Assembly (NCBI RefSeq): GCF_001983105.1
Contig: NZ_MOMC01000042.1
Span: 75,016 to 80,810 of the forward strand
Length of the DNA stretch: 5,795 bases
Origin: Pseudofrankia asymbiotica
GTDB taxonomy: Bacteria; Actinomycetota; Actinomycetes; Frankiales; Frankiaceae
Direction: 5' to 3'
In this document: positions 1 to 4,657 of the stretch, piece by piece
Position numbering within the stretch: position 1 is the first letter of the stretch
Layout: each line of letters opens with the position of its first letter
Program-made: the position numbers and the translations under genes
The notes under the pieces: model-generated
Databases searched by the model: none
What the model was told of the DNA's origin: nothing
The model's input: the letters and a program-made list of their open reading frames with translations, nothing else

Positions 1-775
1 TCACCCCCGGGCGTTCCGAGGAGCGCTCGGCGATCGCGAGGGCCTTGACGGTGCAGCCCATCGCGCGGGCGCTGGCGATGTCGGCCGCGGTGACCGAGCC
101 GATGCCCTCGCGGTACACGTCGTCGAGCGTCACCCGGGTGTGGAACGCCAGCTGGGCGAGGATCGCGGCCTTGGCCGCCGCGTCATAGCCGTCGATGTCC
201 GCGCTTGGGTCGGCCTCGGCGTAGCCGAGCGCGCCCGCCTCCTCCAGCGCCTCTGTGAACGACGCGCCGGTCTCGTCCATCCGGGTGAGGATGTAGTTCG
301 TGGTGCCGTTGACGATGCCGAGCACGCGGCGCACCCGGTCGCCGGCCAGGCTCTCGCGCAGGGGGCGCAGCAGCGGGATCGCGCCAGCGACCGCGGCCTC
401 GTAGTACAGGTCGACGTCGGCCGCCGCGGCGGCGTCGTGCAGCGTCGACCCGTCGGAGGCGAGCAGCGCCTTGTTCGCGCTGACGACGGACTTGCCGGAG
501 TTCAGCGCGCCGAGCAGCCAGCTGCGCACGGGCTCGATGCCCCCGACCACCTCGACGACGATGTCCACGTCGTCGCGGGCGACCAGGCCCGCGGCGTCGG
601 TCGTGAACAGCGAGGCGTCGACGGGTACGTCCCGCTCGCGGCCGGCCCGGCGGACCGCGATGCCCACGAGCTCCAGCGGCTCGCCGACCCTCGCGGTCAT
701 GTCGGCGGCCTGCTCGTGCAGCAGCCGGACGACCTCGGAGCCGACCACGCCGCAGCCCAGCAGTGCGACTCTCAT
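1..775 (-). CDS. hom: Homoserine dehydrogenase, N-terminal part (3' end beyond window)
   Basis: The enzyme reduces aspartate 4-semialdehyde to homoserine with NAD(P)H, the branch point toward threonine and methionine, in the cytosol. The visible 258 residues show a Rossmann start with G7-x-G9-x-x-G12, the S-A-N-K motif at 99-102, Y-E-A-A-V-A-G-A-I-P at 125-134, and the family signature G-I-V-N-G-T-T-N-Y at 153-161. The active-site block at about 184-202 ends D-G-Y-D-A-A-A-K; D198 and K202 match the catalytic Asp/Lys pair of the family. Typical actinobacterial Hom is about 430 residues, so the rest of the catalytic domain and any C-terminal ACT regulatory domain lie off the left edge. The ATG at 775-773 overlaps the lysA stop by 4 bp (ATGA) and has a strong Shine-Dalgarno at 783-789. 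In related genomes thrC and thrB usually follow. The identification is secure. Confidence 0.96.
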   Translation of the reverse strand, partial: MRVALLGCGVVGSEVVRLLHEQAADMTARVGEPLELVGIAVRRAGRERDVPVDASLFTTDAAGLVARDDVDIVVEVVGGIEPVRSWLLGALNSGKSVVSANKALLASDGSTLHDAAAAADVDLYYEAAVAGAIPLLRPLRESLAGDRVRRVLGIVNGTTNYILTRMDETGASFTEALEEAGALGYAEADPSADIDGYDAAAKAAILAQLAFHTRVTLDDVYREGIGSVTAADIASARAMGCTVKALAIAERSSERPGV

Positions 776-2250
776 CGCCCGGCCTCCCCAGGTTTCGAGC
801 CCTCGCCCGCGGCGCCGTCGACGTCATCGACGTCATCGACATCGAGGCGCAGCAGGTCGTCCTCGGTCTCGCGGCGGACGATCACCCGCGCCGCGCCGGC
901 GCGCACCGCGACCACCGGCGGGCGGCCCACGTGGTTGTAGTTGCTGGCCATCGAGCGGTGGTACGCGCCGGTGGCCGGGACGGCGACGAGATCACCGGGG
1001 GCGACGTCGGCCGGCAGCGGCACGTCGTGCGCCACCACGTCCCCGGACTCGCAGTGCCGGCCGACCAGTGTCACCACGTGGTGCTCGGCCGAGCCCGGCC
1101 GGGAGACCAGGCGGGCCGTGTAACGCGCGTCGTAGAGCGCGGTGCGGATGTTGTCGCTCATCCCGCCGTCGACGCTGACGTAGGTGCGAAGCCCGGGCAG
1201 CTCCTTGACGGTCCCCACGCGGTACAGCGTGACCGTGGTCGGCCCGACCATCGCCCGGCCGGGTTCCACGGCCAGCCGCGGCACCGCCAGCCCCGCGCCG
1301 GCGCACTCCTTGCCGACGATCGTGTGCAGCCGGTCGGCGACCTCCTCGACGGCCAGCGGGGCGTCCTCGCCGGTGTAGGCGATGCCGAGGCCGCCGCCGA
1401 GGTCCAGCTCCGGCAGCTCGACGCCGTGCTCGTCACGCACGGTGACGAGCAGGCCGACCATCCGGTGCGCGGCCAGCCCGAAGCCGGCCGTGTCGAAGAT
1501 CTGCGAGCCGATGTGGGCGTGCAGGCCGACCAGTTCCAGGGCGTCAGCCGCCCCCAGCACCTGGCCGACCGCGGCCGTCGCGGCGCCGCTGGCCAGCGAG
1601 AACCCGAACTTCTGGTCCTCCTGGCCGGTGGCGATGTACTCGTGGGTGTGGGCCTCGACGCCCGGGGTCACGCGGATGAGCACACGCTGACGGATGCCGG
1701 CGGCGCGGGCGATCCCGGCGAGCCGGTCGATCTCGACGAACGAGTCGAGGACGATCCTGCCGACGCCGTGGGCGACGGCCCGGCTCAGCTCCTCGACGGA
1801 CTTGTTGTTGCCGTGGAAGAGCAGCCGCTCCGGCGGGAAGCCCACCGAGGCCGCGACCGCCAGCTCGCCGCCGGTGCAGACGTCGAGGCTCAGGCCCTCC
1901 TGCGCCACCCAGCGGGCCACCGCCCGGCACAGGAACGCCTTTCCCGCGTAGTAGACGTCGCCATCCGGGAAGCCGGCCCGCCAGGCCCGGGCCCGGGCGC
2001 GGAAGTCGTCCTCGTCGAGGAGGAACGTCGGCGTGCCGAACCGGTCGGCCAGTTCGTCCACGCGCAGCCCGCCGAGCCGCAGCACCCCGTCGTCGTCGAG
2101 CGTGGCCGTCGCCGGCCATACCTGCTCCTCCAGAGGCGCCCCCACCGAGGGACGCGCGATGGCGGAGCCTCGCGCGGCCGGAGGCCCATCAGATGGCATC
2201 GCGGGCACGGCTGCGCCAGCGGGGGGTCGCGACATCGAGCTCACACTCAC
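772..2250 (-). CDS. lysA: Diaminopimelate decarboxylase
   Basis: This PLP-dependent fold-type III enzyme decarboxylates meso-2,6-diaminopimelate to L-lysine, the last step of lysine synthesis, as a cytosolic homodimer. The 492 residues show the PLP lysine in Y-Y-A-G-K104, H-A-H-I-G-S-Q at 244-250, the phosphate-binding G-G-G-L-G at 285-289, E-P-G-R at 329-332, V-D-G-G-M at 360-364, the partner-subunit catalytic C-E-S-G-D at 400-404, and G-A-Y at 428-430. All key residues are present. About 50 Ala/Pro-rich residues precede the conserved barrel, and an acidic D-V-D-D-V-D-D-V-D tail follows it. The GTG at 2250 overlaps the nrtL stop (GTGA); a second GTG two codons later and an ATG five codons later (codon 6, 2235-2233) are plausible alternatives, because no strong ribosome binding site decides. 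The 3' end overlaps hom by 4 bp. Confidence 0.97.
   Translation of the reverse strand: MSVSSMSRPPAGAAVPAMPSDGPPAARGSAIARPSVGAPLEEQVWPATATLDDDGVLRLGGLRVDELADRFGTPTFLLDEDDFRARARAWRAGFPDGDVYYAGKAFLCRAVARWVAQEGLSLDVCTGGELAVAASVGFPPERLLFHGNNKSVEELSRAVAHGVGRIVLDSFVEIDRLAGIARAAGIRQRVLIRVTPGVEAHTHEYIATGQEDQKFGFSLASGAATAAVGQVLGAADALELVGLHAHIGSQIFDTAGFGLAAHRMVGLLVTVRDEHGVELPELDLGGGLGIAYTGEDAPLAVEEVADRLHTIVGKECAGAGLAVPRLAVEPGRAMVGPTTVTLYRVGTVKELPGLRTYVSVDGGMSDNIRTALYDARYTARLVSRPGSAEHHVVTLVGRHCESGDVVAHDVPLPADVAPGDLVAVPATGAYHRSMASNYNHVGRPPVVAVRAGAARVIVRRETEDDLLRLDVDDVDDVDGAAGEGSKPGEAGR
783..789 (-). promoter_or_regulatory. Ribosome binding site of hom, inside the lysA coding tail
   Basis: Read on the minus strand, GGGGAGG lies 7 bases before the ATG at 775. 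It is the best Shine-Dalgarno match seen in this window and fixes the hom start. It sits inside the last codons of lysA, so ribosomes finishing lysA pass through it. With the 4-bp overlap this indicates translational coupling or re-initiation. Confidence 0.8.
820..846. repeat. Short 9-bp tandem repeat in the 3' end of lysA
   Basis: The plus strand reads gacgtcatc twice (820-828 and 829-837), followed by the diverged unit gacatcgag. The unit is a multiple of three, so it encodes a repeating D-D-V acidic tail on LysA without shifting the frame. It lies after the last conserved LysA block and is probably free to vary in copy number between strains. Confidence 0.6.
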
Positions 2251-3305
2251 ATTCGTTGCGGGGCGGAGACGCCGAGCATCCGCAGCCCGTTCGCGAGGAC
2301 GACCCTCGTCGCCTCGACCAGCAGCAGCCGGGCACCGGTCAGCGGCGTCGGCTCCTCGTCCCCCTGCGGGAGTACCCGACAGGCGTCGTAGAAACGGTGG
2401 TAGGCCCCGGCCAGCTCCTCCAGGTACCGGGCCAGCCGGTGCGGCGCGCGCAACGTGGCCGTCGAGGTGACCACACCCGGCAGCTCCCCCAGCGCCCGCA
2501 GCAGGTCCCCCTCCCGCGGGTGGCTCAGCAGCGCGACCTCCACGGCCTCCAGGACCGCGGCGGCCTCCGGCGCCGTCGCGCCGCCGCGCGCCGCCGGGAT
2601 TCCCAGCTGGGCCGCGTTGCGCAGCAGCCGGCAGGCCTCGGCGTGCGCGTATCGCACGTCGAAGGCCGGGTTCTCGGGGATCTGCCGGGCGGCCACGCCC
2701 AGGTCCAGGTCGAGCGGCACGTCCAGCGGCGAGCGCACCAGCAGGTACCGCGCGGCCTCGCTCCCCACGATGCCAGCGAGATCCGCCAGCGCCGCCACGG
2801 CGACGGGACCGGCGGGAGGCGCGGGGACGACGTCGAAGCCGGCGGCGGCGAGCAACCGAGCGAGAGCGTCCGCGACCACCGCCCGCCGCGCCAGAGCCAG
2901 CGGCGACCGCTCCCCCGAGCCGGCGGCGAGCACGGCATCCACCTGGACACCCCAGTGCCCGCCGGCACGGCCGTAGGCGTCACCCTCCCGCACGATCACG
3001 CGAGCCAGCTCACCGAGCGCGGCCGGCGCCAGGCGGATGTTGAGAAATCCCGGATCGGCCACCTCGACCTCGGCGATCCCGGAGCCCCGGCACAGCCGGG
3101 CGGCCAGCAGATCCGCCACCTCGCGCGCCGGGCGCCGGGCGGCCCTGGCGAGCTCCAGCGCCGCGGCCGAGGCGTAGTCGCCGTGTTCCGGGTTCCTCGG
3201 GCGCCGCACCGGGACCGTCGCCGGGATCGCGACATCGATCGCACCGTCCGCGACCACGTCGCGGACGGCCGACACGATCGCGTCTGCGACGTCGGCGGGG
3301 GTCAT
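2247..3305 (-). CDS. nrtL: ArgS-related anticodon-binding protein, catalytic core deleted
   Basis: This 352-residue protein is built from ArgS parts but cannot be an aminoacyl-tRNA synthetase. Residues 1-100 match the ArgS N-terminal tRNA-binding domain, with H-G-D-Y-A-S at 41-46 and V-A-D-P-G-F-L-N-I at 82-90. Residues 122-160 match the first active-site segment, but where HxGH should stand it reads about S-P-L-A-L (134-138). Residues 160-168, V-P-A-P-P-A-G-P-V, stand in the place of the KMSKS loop. The roughly 200 residues normally between these points are missing. Residues 178-352 are the DALR anticodon-binding domain, ending G-V-S-A-P-Q-R-M. The name follows the actinobacterial family called ArgS-related anticodon-binding protein NrtL; its function is unknown to me. 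A role in binding tRNA-Arg is an inference. The gene heads the nrtL-lysA-hom unit. The ATG at 3305 lacks a clear ribosome binding site and may be leaderless. Confidence 0.85.
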   Translation of the reverse strand: MTPADVADAIVSAVRDVVADGAIDVAIPATVPVRRPRNPEHGDYASAAALELARAARRPAREVADLLAARLCRGSGIAEVEVADPGFLNIRLAPAALGELARVIVREGDAYGRAGGHWGVQVDAVLAAGSGERSPLALARRAVVADALARLLAAAGFDVVPAPPAGPVAVAALADLAGIVGSEAARYLLVRSPLDVPLDLDLGVAARQIPENPAFDVRYAHAEACRLLRNAAQLGIPAARGGATAPEAAAVLEAVEVALLSHPREGDLLRALGELPGVVTSTATLRAPHRLARYLEELAGAYHRFYDACRVLPQGDEEPTPLTGARLLLVEATRVVLANGLRMLGVSAPQRM

Positions 3306-3311
3306 GCCGCG

Positions 3312-3317
3312 ATGCTA
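3312..3317 (-). promoter_or_regulatory. Possible -10 element for a leaderless nrtL-lysA-hom transcript
   Basis: On the minus strand TAGCAT fits the actinobacterial TANNNT -10 pattern and ends exactly 6 bases before the A of the nrtL ATG. That spacing would start transcription at the start codon and explain the absence of a Shine-Dalgarno. No convincing -35 hexamer is seen 16-19 bases upstream, so the call rests on one short motif. Confidence 0.3.
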
Positions 3318-3375
3318 TCGGCGCGTCCGGACAGTCGGCGTGACCAAGGAGGCCGGCAAGATCACATCGGCACCC

Positions 3376-3406
3376 TCGGGCGACCGGCCGATGACCGGTC
3401 GCCGAT
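3376..3406 (-). terminator. Stem-loop terminator after the receiver gene
   Basis: A perfect 9-bp inverted repeat GGCGACCGG / CCGGTCGCC (3379-3387 and 3395-3403) has a 7-base loop. It extends to 11 pairs with one bulged G. It lies 60 bp beyond the stop of the receiver gene and about 70 bp before the nrtL start. There is no U-tract, which is usual for high-GC actinobacteria. If it works, the receiver gene and nrtL are separate transcription units. It could also act as an operator or attenuator. Confidence 0.5.
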
Positions 3407-3465
3407 GCCAGATCGGACACCAGGCTGCCGGACGGTGCAGGCCACGCCAGCCGCCAGCCGGCGCG

Positions 3466-3852
3466 TCAGACCGGCTGGCCGGCCGCGAGCCGCTGGATCA
3501 CACCGATCAGCTCATCGGGATCGAACGGCTTCGTGAGGTAGCAGTCGACGCCGACGCGGGCGCCACGGCGCAGGTCCGCCTCCTGAGCGCGAGCCGTGAG
3601 CACGACCACCTTGATGCCCGCCGTCGCCGGGTCGTCACGCAGCCGGCTCGCGACCTCCCAGCCATCCACCTTCGGCATCATGATGTCCAAGGTGATCACC
3701 GCCGGGTCGATCTCACGGATCCGTTCCAGGCAGTCCGCCCCATCCACCGCGGTGTGGACCTCGAACCCCTCCAGCTCCAGATTCACGACCACGAGCTGGC
3801 GGATCACCGGGTCGTCGTCGACGACCAGGACACGCAAAGGTTCGAAGTGCAC
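3466..3852 (-). CDS. Stand-alone response-regulator receiver protein (CheY-like)
   Basis: The 128 residues are one receiver domain with no DNA-binding or enzymatic output domain. Conserved positions are present: acidic pair D12/D13 in V-L-V-V-D-D-D, phospho-acceptor D56 in L-D-I-M-M-P, switch T86 in V-L-T-A, and K108 in L-T-K-P-F. The protein should therefore be phosphorylated by a histidine kinase and act through protein contacts, or serve as a phosphorelay intermediate. No kinase is in the window, so its partner is unknown. The only fitting start is the GTG at 3852-3850, which has no obvious Shine-Dalgarno upstream. It is co-directional with nrtL, 160 bp away with a terminator-like stem between, and divergent from the tRNA gene. 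Single-domain receivers are common in actinobacteria; the specific role cannot be read from sequence. Confidence 0.93.
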   Translation of the reverse strand: MHFEPLRVLVVDDDPVIRQLVVVNLELEGFEVHTAVDGADCLERIREIDPAVITLDIMMPKVDGWEVASRLRDDPATAGIKVVVLTARAQEADLRRGARVGVDCYLTKPFDPDELIGVIQRLAAGQPV

Positions 3853-3881
3853 GCCGGAAGCTTACGGCGCGCCCGCTTCCC

Positions 3882-3898
3882 GGTCCGCCGTTCGGACC
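3882..3898. promoter_or_regulatory. Inverted repeat upstream of the receiver gene
   Basis: GGTCCG-ccgtt-CGGACC is a perfect 6-bp inverted repeat with a 5-base spacer, 29-46 bp upstream of the receiver GTG start in the divergent region shared with the tRNA. Its place and symmetry would suit an operator, but 6-bp arms occur by chance in DNA of this GC content. Confidence 0.2.
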
Positions 3899-3942
3899 TG
3901 GTACGGTATGCCTCGTTGCCAAGGCGATCCGGGCAACCGCGC

Positions 3943-3961
3943 ACGGGGTCCAGCACCCCGT
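3943..3961. other. Hairpin directly upstream of the tRNA gene
   Basis: ACGGGGT-ccagc-ACCCCGT forms a perfect 7-bp stem with a 5-base loop, ending 15 bp before the first tRNA base. It could be part of the tRNA 5' leader, where it might guide processing, or a stop for antisense transcription. No promoter for the tRNA could be assigned with confidence. Confidence 0.3.
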
Positions 3962-3976
3962 CCAGACGGCCGGTCC

Positions 3977-4048
3977 GCCCCCGTAGCTCAGGGGATAGAG
4001 CACTGCCCTCCGGAGGCAGGTGCGCAGGTTCGAATCCTGCCGGGGGCA
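3977..4048 (+). tRNA. tRNA-Arg, anticodon CCG (reads CGG)
   Basis: A full cloverleaf can be drawn: acceptor stem GCCCCCG (3977-3983) with CGGGGGC (4041-4047); D stem GCTC/GAGC with an 8-base loop; anticodon stem CTGCC/GGCAG around loop CTCCGGA, anticodon CCG at 4010-4012; a 4-base variable region; and T stem GCAGG/CCTGC with loop TTCGAAT. The discriminator is A at 4048. The 3' CCA is not encoded (the genome reads CAC), so it is added after transcription. The gene points toward the convergent argS, whose product should charge it. CGG is a frequent Arg codon in such GC-rich genomes, so this tRNA should be important for translation. Confidence 0.97.
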
Positions 4049-4059
4049 CACGATCGGGG

Positions 4060-4332
4060 TTGCCTGTTCGCGAACCCTCCGGGTTTGCTCCCGGACTCCC
4101 GCGCCATTTCGCTCCGGGGCCGAGCCCCGGACCCCACGCCACGTGGTGGATTGCCTGTTCGCGAACCCTCCGGGTTTACTCCCGGACTCCCGCGCCATTT
4201 CGCTCCGGGGCCGAGCCCCGGACCCCACGCCATGTGGTGGATTGCCTGTTCGCGAACCCTTCGGGTTTACTCCCGGACTCCCGCGCCATTTTGCTCCGGG
4301 GCCGAGCCCCGGACCCCACGCCACGTGGTGGA
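4060..4332. repeat. Three tandem 91-bp repeats with nested palindromes
   Basis: Three head-to-tail copies of exactly 91 bp occupy 4060-4150, 4151-4241 and 4242-4332, starting 11 bp after the tRNA. Pairs differ at only two or three positions. Each copy holds the 10-bp palindrome GTTCGCGAAC (4066, 4157, 4248), a small AACCC/GGGTT hairpin, a perfect 8-bp stem TCCGGGGC-CGA-GCCCCGGA (4113-4131, 4204-4222, 4295-4313), and CCACGTGG near the end (CCATGTGG in copy 2). The unit is not a multiple of three, so the similar peptide seen in several frames is an artefact and not a protein. No tRNA sequence is duplicated, so these are not attachment-site copies. Possible roles are a repeated terminator, a protein-binding array, or a dispersed palindromic repeat family. 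Confidence 0.95.
4070..4088 (+). terminator. Possible tRNA terminator hairpin in repeat copy 1
   Basis: GCGAACCC-TCC-GGGTTTGC pairs over 8 bp with one G-U, starting 22 bp after the tRNA end. In copies 2 and 3 the G at the position of 4087 is A, which shortens the stem, so the copy next to the tRNA forms the best hairpin. There is no U-tract, so termination here is only a suggestion. Confidence 0.35.
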
Positions 4333-4440
4333 TGCTGTACGAGCCTCCCCGAGGGACGGGTGCGAAAGTCCAGGTCGTAAGCGCGATTTAGCGGCGGCCT
4401 GGTTGCCGGTCTAGATCTTGATCACGGTTACATATACCTG
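4333..4440. other. Non-repeat spacer with a local AT-rich island
   Basis: After the third repeat the sequence is unique. At 4411-4440 GC falls to about 40 percent, with TGATCA and ACATATAC, far below the rest of the window. I find no clear -35/-10 pair on either strand. A 19-codon frame from ATG 4332 to TAG 4391 exists, but it has no support. The drop in GC may mark the edge of inserted or decayed DNA. Confidence 0.4.
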
Positions 4441-4602
4441 TGGTCAGTCTGGCTGGACCTTTACCTGGCGGACGAGGACATCCCGATACCGGGCACGGAC
4501 AAGACCGCCGGCTTCGCGTTTCTCCGGAGCGCGACGTTTCTCGCCGAGGTCGCGGTACGTCGCCGGCCCGCTCCGACGGGCGCCACGGACGGTGGTTGCT
4601 GA
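4381..4602 (+). pseudogene. Open coding-like frame without a start, possible gene remnant
   Basis: After an in-frame TAA at 4378-4380, this frame stays open for 73 codons to TGA at 4600-4602. From 4438 on, about 80 percent of codons end in G or C while second positions are clearly lower, which is the signature of real coding sequence here. The peptide includes W-S-V-W-L-D-L-Y-L-A-D-E-D and ends A-E-V-A-V-R-R-R-P-A. No ATG, GTG or TTG occurs in frame, so it cannot be an intact conventional gene. I do not recognise the family. It could be the C-terminal scrap of a gene cut by a deletion or by repeat growth, or a chance open frame. The terminator stem begins directly after its stop codon. Confidence 0.3.
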
Positions 4603-4638
4603 GCGGCAGGCACCCGGATCGGTCCGGGTGCCTGCCGC
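4603..4638. terminator. Strong perfect-stem terminator, argS 3' end, probably bidirectional
   Basis: GCGGCAGGCACCCGGA (4603-4618) and its exact complement (4623-4638) form a 16-bp stem with a TCGG loop, 20 bp beyond the argS stop. It is the longest perfect inverted repeat I found in the window. No U-tract follows, as is usual in actinobacteria. Being symmetrical, it could also stop plus-strand transcription coming from the tRNA and repeat side. Confidence 0.85.
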
Positions 4639-4657
4639 GCCGGCGACGGGCTCCGTG

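Noticed and set aside
763..2391. A 542-codon open frame on the plus strand opposite lysA
   Set aside because: It is antisense to a LysA with all its catalytic motifs, and its peptide is compositionally biased (Arg, Gly, Asp, Ala). Long antisense frames are expected in DNA of this GC content.
2193..3536. A 447-codon open frame on the plus strand opposite nrtL
   Set aside because: The minus-strand frame has clear ArgS-family domains, while the plus-strand peptide is a Gln/Arg/Gly-rich shadow with no recognisable fold.
3713..4324. Minus-strand frames through the repeats giving similar Gly/Pro/Arg-rich peptides
   Set aside because: The 91-bp unit shifts the frame in each copy, so the same peptide appears in several frames. 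The frames also run antisense through the tRNA and share sequence with the receiver gene. They are artefacts of the repeat.
4060..4332. CRISPR array
   Set aside because: The copies are contiguous with no unique spacers, the unit is far longer than a CRISPR repeat, and no cas gene is in view.
3977..4332. Integrative element attachment site at the tRNA
   Set aside because: The tRNA 3' end is not repeated elsewhere in the window, and there is no integrase gene. The repeats share no identity with the tRNA.
4332..4391. A 19-codon small ORF starting at the end of repeat copy 3
   Set aside because: It is too short to judge. The GTGGTGG before its ATG is part of the repeat, and no codon bias or homology supports it.
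4350..4400. Group II intron-like 5' start (GTGCGAAAGTCC)
   Set aside because: Only a short resemblance at one end. There is no recognisable domain V hairpin and no reverse transcriptase reading frame nearby.
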